Shown: positions 9,554 through 18,496 of the stretch, in pieces
How positions within the stretch are numbered: position 1 is the first letter of the stretch
How the letters are laid out: each line of letters begins with the position of its first letter
DNA from: Aliishimia sp963721175
Lineage (GTDB): Bacteria > Pseudomonadota > Alphaproteobacteria > Rhodobacterales > Rhodobacteraceae
Direction of reading: 5' to 3'
DNA: 64,000 bases
NCBI GenBank assembly: GCA_963721175.1
Contig: CAVRIG010000006.1
Location: 124,001 to 188,000 of the forward strand
The notes under the pieces: model-generated
Told to the model about the DNA's origin: nothing
Database searches by the model: none
Seen by the model: only the letters and a program-made list of their open reading frames with translations
Position numbers and translations under genes: made by a program

Positions 9554-10608
9554 ATGATCAACTCCGAACGGCTCGAACAGATTCGCCAGCGCTTCCAGTT
9601 TCTTGAGGCGAAGATGGCGCAGGCGTCGGGCGGCGATATCGCCGCCCTGGCCCGCGAATACGCGGAACTGCGCCCGGTGATCGAGCAGATCGAGGCGCAC
9701 GTGCGGATCCGGGCCAGCATCGCGGAGGCCGATGCCATGCTCTCCGATCCCGACATGCGCGAGCTGGCCGAGGAGGAATTGCAGACCCTGCGCGCGCGAA
9801 CTGCGCGCGGCCGAGGCCGCGTTGCAACTGGCGCTGCTTCCGCGCGACGTCGCCGATGCGCGCCCCGCGATGCTGGAGATCCGTCCGGGCACGGGCGGCG
9901 AGGAAGCCGCGCTCTTCGCGGGCGATCTCTTGCGCATGTACCAGCGATATGCGGAGGCGCGCGGTTGGGGCTTCGACATCATCGAGGAGCAGGAAACCGA
10001 ACTGGGCGGCATCAAGGAGCTTGTGGCGCATGTCACCGGCCCGAACGTGTTCGAGCGGCTGAAGTTCGAGTCGCGGGGTCCACCGGGTCCAGCGGGTGCC
10101 GGAAACCGAAAGCGGCGGCCGCATCCACACCTCGGCCGCGACCGTTGCGGTGCTGCCCGAGGCTGAGGACGTGGATATCACGATCGACCCAAACGATCTG
10201 CGGATCGACACGATGCGCTCCTCCGGTGCGGGCGGGCAGCACGTGAACACGACCGATTCGGCGGTCCGGATCACGCACCTGCCGACCGGCATCGTCGTCA
10301 CGAGCTCCGAGAAATCGCAGCACCGGAACCGCGACATGGCGATGCAGGTGCTGAAAGCGCGGCTCTTCGACATGGAACGTCAGCGGGCGCATGACGAACG
10401 CTCCGCCAGCCGCGCGGCGCAAGTCGGCTCCGGTGACCGGTCGGAACGCATCCGCACCTACAACTTTCCGCAGGGCCGCATGACAGATCATCGGATCGGG
10501 CTTACACTCTACAAGCTCGACGCGGTGATGGGGGGCGATCTGGACGAAATCATCGACGCGCTGATTTCGGAGGATCAGGCGCGCAAATTGGCGGAGATGG
10601 ACGCATGA
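9554..10608 (+). CDS. prfA: Peptide chain release factor 1, two frameshifts
   Basis: RF1 recognises UAA and UAG stop codons and triggers peptide release on the ribosome. The joined frames give 350 residues, the normal size. The catalytic GGQ loop (SSGAGGQHVNTTDSAVRITHLPTG) is intact in the C-terminal frame, as is RPGTGGEEAALFAGDLLRMY in the middle frame. One extra base lies near 9799 and another near 10076; removing the latter restores FESGVHRVQRVPETES exactly, the family consensus. Two frameshifts in an essential gene are strong evidence that these indels are sequence errors. I prefer the ATG at 9554 (MINSERLEQI); an in-frame ATG at 9536 is the alternative. It overlaps prmC by four bases, the widespread prfA-prmC pairing. 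Confidence 0.93.
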
Positions 10609-11435
10609 CTGCCGCCGAAGCCCTTGCGGCGGCAGCCTCCCGGCTGCGTGCCGCCGGCGTGCCGGATCCTGCACGCGACGCGCGGATGTTGCTCGCGCAT
10701 GCGGCCTCCGTCGACGCGACCCGGATCACGCTCATCGCGCCGGAGGACCTCGCGCCGGAGATTGCCGAACGCTTCGATCAACTCGTGTCGCTGCGGGCCG
10801 TGCGAGTCCCGGTCTCCCACCTGATCGGGGAGCGGGAATTCTATGGCCGCCGGTTCAAGGTCTCGGGCGATGTCCTCGATCCGCGCCCCGAGACCGAGAC
10901 CCTGATCGAGGTGGCGCTCGCCGAACCTTTCGGCTCCGTCCTTGATCTGGGCACGGGCTCGGGCTGCATTCTCGTCACCCTGCTGGCGGAACGACCCAGC
11001 GCTGTCGGCATGGGCGTGGATCTGAGCGAGGCCGCCTGTCTGCAGGCCTCCGCGAATGCCGTCATGCACAACCTGTCAGACCGCGCCGATCTCCGGAAGT
11101 CGGACTGGTTTTCGGCGGTGGAGGGGTGTTTCGACCTGATCGTGTCGAACCCGCCCTATATCAGCCGCGCCGAAATGGATGCCGCACAGCCGGAAATCGC
11201 CCGGCACGAGCCCCGGATGGCGCTCACCGACGATAATGACGGCTTGTCGGCCTATCGCGAGATTGCCGCAGATGCGCGCGGCGCCCTGTCGCCGGGCGGG
11301 CGCGTCATCGTGGAGATCGGGGCCACGCAGGCGATGCAGGTGCGCGAAATATTCGCGCATGCCGGGTGGAGCGGGGTCGAGATCATACCGGATCTGGACG
11401 GTCGCGACCGGGTATTGCAGGTCCGCGACCGCTGA
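10605..11435 (+). CDS. prmC: Release factor glutamine methyltransferase
   Basis: PrmC (HemK) methylates the glutamine of the GGQ motif in RF1 and RF2, which raises termination efficiency. The 276-residue protein has the SAM-binding DLGTGSG at residues 114-120 and the active-site NPPY at 182-185, plus the N-terminal helical substrate-binding domain and the RPETETLIE segment before the methyltransferase fold. The ATG overlaps the prfA stop (ATGA), coupling enzyme and substrate. The frame is intact. Confidence 0.96.
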   Translation: MTAAEALAAAASRLRAAGVPDPARDARMLLAHAASVDATRITLIAPEDLAPEIAERFDQLVSLRAVRVPVSHLIGEREFYGRRFKVSGDVLDPRPETETLIEVALAEPFGSVLDLGTGSGCILVTLLAERPSAVGMGVDLSEAACLQASANAVMHNLSDRADLRKSDWFSAVEGCFDLIVSNPPYISRAEMDAAQPEIARHEPRMALTDDNDGLSAYREIAADARGALSPGGRVIVEIGATQAMQVREIFAHAGWSGVEIIPDLDGRDRVLQVRDR

Positions 11436-11438
11436 AAC

Positions 11439-11459
11439 GACTCTTTCGGGTCACTTTTT
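11439..11459 (+). terminator. Weak intrinsic terminator candidate after prmC
   Basis: Four bases after the prmC stop, GACTC-TTTC-GGGTC can form a five-pair stem (one G-T wobble) with a four-base loop, followed by AC and a run of five T. This is a short stem for a Rho-independent terminator but it sits in the right place, and the next gene begins about 190 bases later. Confidence 0.4.
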
Positions 11460-11645
11460 CGTTCGAATTGTCACGGTTTTCCCAGTTTTGCCTTGCTCGA
11501 CCGTCTCCGTCGTGTTTATCAATAATCGAGCTTTGGCGGAGGATACGACCTGCGCAGGCTCCTCAAGCCCAAAATGCTGGCCGCTTTTGTTAGGTGCCTA
11601 TGCACCCCGCGCCAGCGAGATGACAGTCAAGACACATCAGGTTTC

Positions 11646-12236
11646 ATGAAGTCTTCAAGATCCCGGTCCCGGAACAAGAACCGTAACAACCGTCCGTCGG
11701 GCGGCAACGTTATCAACCGCGTCTTCGACAGCTCCGGGCCGGAAGGCAAGGTGCGCGGAACGCCGCAACAGATTATCGACAAGTACAACCAGTTGGCGCG
11801 CGACGCACAGTTGGGCAATGATCGCGTCGCTGCGGAAAACTTCCAGCAACACGCGGAACATTACCTGCGCCTGCTGAGCGAGGCGCAGCGCGAGATTGAC
11901 CAGCGCCGCGAGGAGCAGGAGCGTCAGAACCGCGAACGCCAGGCCGAACGGGACCGCGAAAGGTCCGATCGGCAGGATCGCGATCAAGGTCAGGGCTCCG
12001 GTTCGGACAGTCAGGGCGACGTTCCGGGCTCCGGCGATCAACCCGATCTGGTGGAAACGACTCAAGAGGAAAGCGGACTCGTCGAGACGCCGGAGGGCAA
12101 GCCGAAGCCCAAGCGCGCGCCGCGACCGCGGAAACCCAAGGCGCCTAAGGGGTCCGACGAGGCAGGCACTGACAAGTCAGGTTCTTCCGAGAATCAGCAA
12201 TCGCCCGACAACGGCACACCCGAAGCGGCCGAGTAG
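11646..12236 (+). CDS. DUF4167 domain protein
   Basis: The 196-residue protein is extremely charged. Residues 1-25 are Arg/Lys/Ser/Asn-rich (SSRSRSRNKNRNNRPSGG), followed by the conserved DUF4167 core NRVFDSSGPEGKVRGTPQQIIDKYNQLARDAQLGNDRVAAENFQQHAEHYLRLLSEAQRE. After about residue 85 comes a low-complexity tail of Arg/Gln/Glu then Lys/Pro. DUF4167 is typical of Alphaproteobacteria; the N-terminus suggests nucleic-acid binding, but that is inference. I use the ATG at 11646, where the conserved family start lies; the longer open frame from 11574 looks non-coding. A 210-base gap upstream gives room for its own promoter. It is convergent with rsmA, and the two stops abut with no spacer. Confidence 0.85.
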   Translation: MKSSRSRSRNKNRNNRPSGGNVINRVFDSSGPEGKVRGTPQQIIDKYNQLARDAQLGNDRVAAENFQQHAEHYLRLLSEAQREIDQRREEQERQNRERQAERDRERSDRQDRDQGQGSGSDSQGDVPGSGDQPDLVETTQEESGLVETPEGKPKPKRAPRPRKPKAPKGSDEAGTDKSGSSENQQSPDNGTPEAAE

Positions 12237-13079
12237 TCAGTCGGATGCCAGGCTGCGTGCCAAGGCACAGAATGCTTCCAGCGACACAGTCTCCGCACGG
12301 TCCGTCGGCTGAATTCCGGCTTCCGCCAGATGCTCCTCGATCTTCGGTGAAATACCTTTCAGGGCGGCGCGCAGCATCTTGCGTCGCTGATTGAAGGCCG
12401 CGGCCACCACCCGTTCCAGAACCTGTGCCGGCGCGGCAAAGCGTGGCGCCGGCAGTGCCGTCAACTGCACCACGGCGGAGGTGACCTTGGGCGGCGGCGT
12501 GAACGCCTCCCGGGGCAGGGACATCACGATCCGCGCGTCGCAGCGCCATTGCGCCAGGATCGCAAGCCGGCCGTAAACCTTGCTGCCCGGCTGCGCGACG
12601 ATCCGGTCCGCCACCTCGCGCTGGAACATCAACGTCAGGCTGTCCCAGAACGGCGGCCAGGCGGGCGGCGTGAGCCAGCGCACGAGAAGTTCCGTCCCGA
12701 TGTTGTAGGGAAGGTTCGCCGCCACGCGAATCGGAGGTGCGAGATGCTGCAGCGGGTCGATCTTCAGCGCGTCGCCCTCGATGATCTCGAGCCGGCCGGG
12801 ATACTGCGCCGCGATCTGGTCGAGCGCCGGACGGCAGCGCGGATCCTTCTCAATCGCGAGCACGCGGCGCGCACCTTCGGCCAGGAGACCGCGCGTCAAC
12901 CCGCCCGGACCCGGCCCGATCTCCAGCACGTCGCATTGCGACAGGTCGCCGGACAGCCGCGCGATCTTGGCCGTCAGGTTCAGATCCAGAAGGAAGTTCT
13001 GCCCCAGAGACTTGCGTGCGCTGAGCCCGTGCGCGGCAATGACCTCGCGCAGGGGCGGCAGGTCGTCGATGCGGGTCAT
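12237..13079 (-). CDS. rsmA: 16S rRNA (adenine(1518)-N(6)/adenine(1519)-N(6))-dimethyltransferase
   Basis: RsmA (KsgA) dimethylates two adenines in the 3'-terminal hairpin of 16S rRNA, a late check in 30S assembly. The 280-residue protein has LGQNFLLDLNLTAKI at residues 25-39, the SAM-binding EIGPGPGGLTRGLL around 53-66 and the catalytic NLPYN at 122-126. It is the last gene of the lptF-lptG-lptD-surA-pdxA-rsmA run and overlaps pdxA by four bases. The gene order surA-pdxA-rsmA is also known from Gammaproteobacteria. Confidence 0.96.
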   Translation of the reverse strand: MTRIDDLPPLREVIAAHGLSARKSLGQNFLLDLNLTAKIARLSGDLSQCDVLEIGPGPGGLTRGLLAEGARRVLAIEKDPRCRPALDQIAAQYPGRLEIIEGDALKIDPLQHLAPPIRVAANLPYNIGTELLVRWLTPPAWPPFWDSLTLMFQREVADRIVAQPGSKVYGRLAILAQWRCDARIVMSLPREAFTPPPKVTSAVVQLTALPAPRFAAPAQVLERVVAAAFNQRRKMLRAALKGISPKIEEHLAEAGIQPTDRAETVSLEAFCALARSLASD

Positions 13080-14059
13080 GCCGCGCGCGGCTTGCGGCGG
13101 CGTGCCATGTCGGCGGCCATGCGGATGGCATGGATCATCGATGATGGATTGGCCGTTCCGGTTCCCGCGATGTCGAATGCGGTTCCGTGATCCGGCGAGG
13201 TGCGGATGAAGGGCAGGCCCAGCGTCACGTTCACGCCGCGGTCGAAATCGAGCGTCTTGATCGGGATCAGGGCCTGGTCGTGATACATTGCGATGGCGGC
13301 ATCATAGGTCGCGCGGGCGGCGGCGTGGAACATCGTATCCGCCGAATGTGGACCGGTCACCGCAAAGCCCTCGGCCGCCATGTCGCGGACCAGGGGCGCA
13401 ATCCAGTCGACCTCTTCGGTTCCCATTGTGCCGCCTTCGCCGGCATGCGGATTGAGGCCGGCCACCGCGATCCGCGGGCGGTCGATGCCGAACTGCTCCT
13501 GCAGCCCCGCCGCCGTGATGACCACCGTGCGCCGCAACAGGTAGGGTGTCAGGCGCGCCGGCACGTCGGCGAGCGCCAGGTGAATCGTCGCGGGCACGAC
13601 GCGCAACTGGTCGGAGGCCAGCATCATCACGACATCCGCGCCGCCAGCAAGATGGGACAGGTACTCGGTATGGCCGGGCCAGGGGAAACCGGCACCGTCC
13701 TTCAGCGCCTTCTTGTGGATCGGTGCGGTGCACAGCCCCCCGGCAGCGCCCGCGTCTACCAGCGCTACGCCTTGCGCGATCACGTCGATCACCGACTGTG
13801 CTTGCGCGGGGTCGGGAACTCCGGCTGCGACGCTCCCCGGGAAGGCATGATGCAGCACCGGCAGGGCCGTGCGCCCGACCGCCTCCGCTTCGGCTGGGCT
13901 TTGGATCTCCGCGATTGGCGTTCCAAGGGGAAGATGACGCGGGTCCCCGATCCAGAACATCGACACTTCACTGCGCAGCGTCCGCCATGCGGCCGCAGCG
14001 ATCTCCGGGCCGATCCCCGCCGGTTCACCGCAGGTCACGGCAATCGGTCGATGCGTCAT
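13076..14059 (-). CDS. pdxA: 4-hydroxythreonine-4-phosphate dehydrogenase
   Basis: PdxA oxidises 4-phosphohydroxy-L-threonine in the DXP-dependent route to pyridoxal 5'-phosphate. The 327-residue protein starts with the family signature TCGEPAGIGPEIAAAA and carries the metal-binding GLNPHAGEGGTMGTEE segment, plus GPHSADTMFHAAARATYDAAIAMYHDQALIPIKTL near the end, where the conserved His and Asp ligands sit. It overlaps surA and rsmA by four bases at each end, so it is surely co-translated with them. Confidence 0.96.
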   Translation of the reverse strand: MTHRPIAVTCGEPAGIGPEIAAAAWRTLRSEVSMFWIGDPRHLPLGTPIAEIQSPAEAEAVGRTALPVLHHAFPGSVAAGVPDPAQAQSVIDVIAQGVALVDAGAAGGLCTAPIHKKALKDGAGFPWPGHTEYLSHLAGGADVVMMLASDQLRVVPATIHLALADVPARLTPYLLRRTVVITAAGLQEQFGIDRPRIAVAGLNPHAGEGGTMGTEEVDWIAPLVRDMAAEGFAVTGPHSADTMFHAAARATYDAAIAMYHDQALIPIKTLDFDRGVNVTLGLPFIRTSPDHGTAFDIAGTGTANPSSMIHAIRMAADMARRRKPRAA

Positions 14060-15282
14060 CGCTCGCGAATGCGTGCGTCCGCGCGCAACTGTTCGAGAAA
14101 GCCCTGGGCCAATCCGGTCAGTTGTTCCTGCCGCAGACGCCCGGCGATTGCGTCACGGCTGACCTCGTCGTCCAGCGCCGGCGTGCGTTCGCACAGCATC
14201 AGGAACACCAGAGTGGATCCATTCGCGGTCGTCAACGCCGTGGACACCTCGTCCCTGTCGAGCTTGGCAAGCTCCAGAGCGATATCCTGCGGGATCTCCG
14301 CGGGTGGTTTCGACTCGCGCACCAGCACGCCCTCGGGCTGACCCTCGGCGATACCGTACAGGTCGTCGCACCGATCCACCTGTGCCCGGATGCGGGCGGC
14401 TTCGCTCAGCGCGGAACTGGTGCGCCCGCCGGGTATGAAGTACCGCGCATAGTCGATGGAACTGTATTCCGGCTGAGGCGCCTCGGTTTCCTGGATATCG
14501 CGCAGTTGGAACAAGGCGACGGCGTTGGGCAACGCGATGGGCTGCGTGACTTCTCCCGGGGCGAGCGCCAAAATTTGCGCACGCAGAGCCGGTGGCAGGT
14601 TGGTGATCGGTGACCAGTCAATTCTGCCGCCCTGCTCTCGCGATGGTGTCGCGGAATATTCAAGCGCAAAGGCGGAAAACTCCTCGAAGGAACTGGATTG
14701 CGCAATCTGATCGGCTCTCGCCAGGACCGCTGCGGCCTCGGCCGGCGGTGCAGGCATGATGATTTCGGAGAGAAGGACGCGGACCCCGCTTCCGGTGCTT
14801 GCCGCCGCCAGAGCCCGGTCTACTTCGGCCGCGCCGATCGAGACGCGACTGCCGTACCGCACCCGGATCAGTTCGCGCCAGGCGAGACCGACCGACACGA
14901 AGTCGCGAAAAGTCTCCTCCGAAACGCCGTTCTCGGCCAAAACCTGGAGGAATTCGTCGGCGGTCAGTTCGGCCCGCCCCGCGAATTCTTCCATGCCTTC
15001 CAGTATGTCCTCCTCCGTCAGTTCGAGCCCCAACTGCCGCATGTACTGCAGCCGGAGTTGATCGTCGATCAGTTCCTCACGCGCGGTTTCGAGCCCGGAG
15101 TTGGCGGGGGAGATGAGCCGCAGCAACCGCTGCCGCTGTTCAATCTCGTACGCGGTGATGACCCCGTCATTCACCTCGATCACGGGTTCGAACGGGTTCT
15201 GGGCCATTGCCGGCATGATCGTGACGCACACACCGGCCATGAGGAGAGCAAGAAGCCGGGTCACAAGGCGGGGGATGAACAT
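14056..15282 (-). CDS. surA: SurA-like periplasmic chaperone / peptidyl-prolyl isomerase
   Basis: SurA-type proteins escort unfolded outer-membrane proteins, including LptD, across the periplasm. The 408-residue protein has a signal peptide (residues 1-27, LLALLMAGVCVTIMPAMA then QNPFEP), a SurA N-terminal helical domain with INDGVIT-like VNDGVITAYEIEQRQRLLRL, and a single parvulin-like domain around residues 165-270 (SEIIMPAPP...GGRIDWSPITNLPPALRAQILALAPGEVTQPI). E. coli SurA has two parvulin domains, so this is the shorter alphaproteobacterial form. It starts 22 bases inside the end of lptD, its likely client, and overlaps pdxA by four bases. Confidence 0.9.
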   Translation of the reverse strand: MFIPRLVTRLLALLMAGVCVTIMPAMAQNPFEPVIEVNDGVITAYEIEQRQRLLRLISPANSGLETAREELIDDQLRLQYMRQLGLELTEEDILEGMEEFAGRAELTADEFLQVLAENGVSEETFRDFVSVGLAWRELIRVRYGSRVSIGAAEVDRALAAASTGSGVRVLLSEIIMPAPPAEAAAVLARADQIAQSSSFEEFSAFALEYSATPSREQGGRIDWSPITNLPPALRAQILALAPGEVTQPIALPNAVALFQLRDIQETEAPQPEYSSIDYARYFIPGGRTSSALSEAARIRAQVDRCDDLYGIAEGQPEGVLVRESKPPAEIPQDIALELAKLDRDEVSTALTTANGSTLVFLMLCERTPALDDEVSRDAIAGRLRQEQLTGLAQGFLEQLRADARIRER

Positions 15283-17402
15283 GATCTTGTATATCTTTCT
15301 GCTCCGTTCTGGGCCGAGAAGCCTCTGAGTGCGATGGTAAACCCGAAATTCGTCGTGGGCTCAACACTTGACAACTCGCTGAAGCGCCGTTCCACCGACA
15401 TATCGACCGAAACGCATTCGTTGTCATAGCCCACGCCGAATCCGGCGATCGCCGACCGGTCGTCTTCAAAGTCATATTGCCAGTTGCCGGACAAGCGCCA
15501 GTGGCGGTCGAAGCGGTAGTTGCCGTCGACGATCAATTCCGAGATGGCATTGAACCTGTCTTCGCCCGGATCCTCGACCAACCAAACATAGCTGCCTCCA
15601 AGAGAGAGCGAGTTGCCGAACCAGGCGCCGCGGAACTCCGCCTTTGCGAAGTCGAAGTTGTCGTCAAAGAGGAAACGACCGCCAAGCGACAAGCCTGATT
15701 GCGATCTGATCTGGCCGGCCAGCAGGAAATCGGATTCCGTTCCATCGAGTCCGGATGCGCGGGTGAAATCGGCGATCGCATCCTCGCGGAAGATCTGACC
15801 GAGCGAAATGAAGGTTTCCCAGCCATTCGGATCGTAACGCGCCCAGTTGAGGCCGACCGCAAGCACGCCGCCGTATTCGCGCCGGTCCGGCTCCGGAAAG
15901 CGGGACAGGGCAAAGAGATTGCCTTCGTCGAACTCCACGAACCCGCTTTCGTCGTTCGCCACATTGATGCTTTGCCCGTCGGACCAGGCCAGCTGCACGA
16001 CCGGTTCCAGATATTGCACAACCCCGCCGGTGTCGGTGCGTCTCAGCGGGTAGCGCAACGTTACGGCGCTGTAACCATACGTTCGGGACTCGGATCCACC
16101 ATAGAAACTATCCTGCCGCGTGTCGAAAGCGTCGACAGCGAGCCCCAACTGCGCCTCGGCCCGCAATCCACCGGCCAGGGTCCAGCCGCGCAGCCACTGC
16201 ATGTAACCGGTCAGGCGCGCGACATCGCGCCCTTCGCCTGGCACCGTGCTTGTCGAACTGCGCACGTGCGCATGGGGGTACAGTCCGAACCGCAGTTCTC
16301 CGCCGAGCGCCTTTGGAAAGAATCGCCGTTCGTAGAGTGCATCGACGACGACCGTGGGCAGCGTCGCTTCATTTTCGTTTGGGCGGAGGGAGCGGATGCC
16401 GATCAGATCCGCACCGATATACTCGTCCCGCCGCGTCCGGCTCACCGTGACCGCGCTGTCCAGCCGGTCCTTGTACGAATACGCGTACTGGTTCAGGTAG
16501 CTGTCGTCGGATGTCACCTCTATATCGAAATTCAGCTGAAATCCGCGCGGCAGGTTGAACCATCCCACCCCGAAGAGGAAGTATCGGTCTTCGTCCGGAA
16601 GCAGGTTGTCGCGGCTGAACGCCCCGATGAAGTCGACGCGGCCCTTGAGAAAGGCCTGACGATATCGAAATTCCAGCGTGGTGGTTTCCGGAGAGAGATA
16701 GGGCCTCAACAGCAGATCGCGGTGATCGCCCATCTTGATGAAGTACGGGATCTTGACCCCGGTGGACAGCTGCGAGGACGTCTTGATCGACGGGGCAAGA
16801 AAGCCGGTCGCACGTTCCAGGGTCGGATCGGGCAGGCGCAGACGCGGAAGGTAGAGAATTGGAACGCCCAGGATCCTGATCTGGGCGTCGTCGAAATAGA
16901 GTTGTTGCTCCTGCTGATCGTGCACGACGCGGCGCGCCCGGACCTGCCACAAGGGCGGGCGGTTGTCGTTGCAGATGCGGCAGGACGTGACGACGGCCTT
17001 GTAGAGCTGGCTGTAGCGCGCGTCGACCCGGTTGATCTGGACCGCAGCCAGCTGGAGTTGCTGGTCGAGCACCAGCCGGGCAGAGCGCAGGATACCGTTG
17101 CGCAGGTCGGTATCCATTTCCGCGTCGGAGGCCAGGATCAGGACCTCTTCTCCGTCGCGCATGACGAGCGGGCCTTCGAAGGTCAGACGATCCGTGTCAT
17201 GGTCGTATGTGATCTGGCGCGCCTCCAGGGTGATGTTTCCCTGGAACACCTCGACATTTCCGCGCGCGATCAGGACCCGCTCGGTCGTGACCTCCAGATC
17301 GTCGGCGACGAGAATGGCCCGTTCCGGCGGCACGTCCTGCGATGCCGCTGCGGTGGCCAGGCTGAAAAGAGCGACGCAGACGGCGAGGAGGAGCCGCATC
17401 AT
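15261..17402 (-). CDS. lptD: LPS-assembly outer membrane protein LptD
   Basis: LptD is the beta-barrel that inserts lipopolysaccharide into the outer leaflet of the outer membrane. The 713-residue protein has a signal peptide (MMRLLLAVCVALFSLATAAAS), an N-terminal OstA/LptA-like beta-jellyroll domain (about residues 28-150, AILVADDLEVTTERVLIARGNVEVFQGNITLEARQITYDHD) and a long C-terminal barrel. DARYSQLYKAVVTSCRICNDNRPPLWQVRARRVVHD around 150-185 is the typical start of the Organic-solvent-tolerance domain. Its Cys residues (CRIC and a pair near the C-terminus, ECVS and TRSCSS) could form the disulfides seen in LptD proteins; that is inference. It overlaps lptG by four bases. Confidence 0.93.
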   Translation of the reverse strand: MMRLLLAVCVALFSLATAAASQDVPPERAILVADDLEVTTERVLIARGNVEVFQGNITLEARQITYDHDTDRLTFEGPLVMRDGEEVLILASDAEMDTDLRNGILRSARLVLDQQLQLAAVQINRVDARYSQLYKAVVTSCRICNDNRPPLWQVRARRVVHDQQEQQLYFDDAQIRILGVPILYLPRLRLPDPTLERATGFLAPSIKTSSQLSTGVKIPYFIKMGDHRDLLLRPYLSPETTTLEFRYRQAFLKGRVDFIGAFSRDNLLPDEDRYFLFGVGWFNLPRGFQLNFDIEVTSDDSYLNQYAYSYKDRLDSAVTVSRTRRDEYIGADLIGIRSLRPNENEATLPTVVVDALYERRFFPKALGGELRFGLYPHAHVRSSTSTVPGEGRDVARLTGYMQWLRGWTLAGGLRAEAQLGLAVDAFDTRQDSFYGGSESRTYGYSAVTLRYPLRRTDTGGVVQYLEPVVQLAWSDGQSINVANDESGFVEFDEGNLFALSRFPEPDRREYGGVLAVGLNWARYDPNGWETFISLGQIFREDAIADFTRASGLDGTESDFLLAGQIRSQSGLSLGGRFLFDDNFDFAKAEFRGAWFGNSLSLGGSYVWLVEDPGEDRFNAISELIVDGNYRFDRHWRLSGNWQYDFEDDRSAIAGFGVGYDNECVSVDMSVERRFSELSSVEPTTNFGFTIALRGFSAQNGAERYTRSCSSPAL

Positions 17403-18496
17403 CCATCCTCCGCATGCAGAAGCAGGCCGATGGCAAGAAGGTTGCCTGCCACCGGAACCGCCCAGGCCGCGAGCGGGACGACGAGCTGTCCGTTTTCACC
17501 GAGGATCGTCGCAAAGCTGCGAACAAAGTAGAGCGCGAAGCCCAGCAGAACGGCCGACAGGACAGCGGGGCCGGTGCCGCCGAAGCGGGTGTGGCGCATG
17601 GTGAACGCTGCGCCGATCATGACCATGGCCACGAGGAAAAGTGGGCGCGCAAGCTCGGCCTGCAGCCAGACCCGCTGCTGCCGGGAGGAAAAGCCGGACT
17701 GTTCGAGCTGCTCGATGAATTCGCGCATTTCCCAGATCGCGACACCGGAGGAAGCGCCGAGGCTTTCGCGAATGCGTTCGAGCGTCAGTGTCGAGGGCAG
17801 TGTCAGGATCTCGTGGGTGCGCGACTCGGCCTCCGCATTCTGTCCGGCGTTGAGGGGCCAGTCCTTGGCCAGACGCAGCGACCATTCACCGTTGGTCAGG
17901 GCGGCGCTTGCGGCCTCGATCCGTCGGATGGGTCCGCCCGTCGCCGGAAAGCTCAGGAAGGTGACATCGTAGAGCACGGAGGCGTCGGCGTTGGAGCGGG
18001 CGGCGCGGATCACCGTCTGACCATCCTCGTTGCCCTGCCGGAGCCATAGCCCTTCTCCCGAAACGGAGAGTGCCGCGTTGCCGCCGGTCCGGTAGCTCTC
18101 CGACAAGGTTGCGAATCGACTCGATGAGGCGGCGACGATCGGCCCGAGGGTGGTGACGGCGACGACACCGATGATCAGCGCCACGATCAGCGGCGCGATC
18201 AGGGATCTGATGGCCGAGCGTCCCGCGGCGCGGGTGACAACCAGTTCGGAGGTGCGCGCAAGGGTCACGAAGAGCGCGATGGTCGCCAGCAGCATGATCA
18301 GCGGGAGGATCTCGTTCAGGGTGCTGGGCGTTTTCAGCAGCATCAGAATCATGATCTGGCCGAAGGTCACGTCGGCTTCGGAGAAAACACGCAGGAGATC
18401 GACGACGTCGATCAGCGCGATGAAACAGAACAGAACGACTGCCAGGCCGAGGAATGACAAGAAGAAGCGGCGCGCGAAGTAGAGATGGAGGATCAT
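17399..18496 (-). CDS. lptG: LPS export ABC transporter permease LptG
   Basis: LptG pairs with LptF and the ATPase LptB to extract LPS from the inner membrane. The 365-residue protein starts MILHLYFARRFFLSFLGLAVVLFCFIALIDVVDLLR and has three membrane spans, a large periplasmic beta-jellyroll domain in the middle (about residues 125-270), then three spans near the C-terminus. ARTSELVVTRAAGRS is the cytoplasmic coupling helix region. The start at 18496 overlaps the lptF stop (ATGA); a much longer open frame upstream is a shadow of lptF. The lptB and lptC genes are not in this window. Confidence 0.93.
   Translation of the reverse strand: MILHLYFARRFFLSFLGLAVVLFCFIALIDVVDLLRVFSEADVTFGQIMILMLLKTPSTLNEILPLIMLLATIALFVTLARTSELVVTRAAGRSAIRSLIAPLIVALIIGVVAVTTLGPIVAASSSRFATLSESYRTGGNAALSVSGEGLWLRQGNEDGQTVIRAARSNADASVLYDVTFLSFPATGGPIRRIEAASAALTNGEWSLRLAKDWPLNAGQNAEAESRTHEILTLPSTLTLERIRESLGASSGVAIWEMREFIEQLEQSGFSSRQQRVWLQAELARPLFLVAMVMIGAAFTMRHTRFGGTGPAVLSAVLLGFALYFVRSFATILGENGQLVVPLAAWAVPVAGNLLAIGLLLHAEDG

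Noticed and set aside
5643..10100. Extra bases appearing always at codon boundaries, which might suggest a biological signal
   Set aside because: Any single inserted base can be read as lying between codons, so the pattern carries no information.
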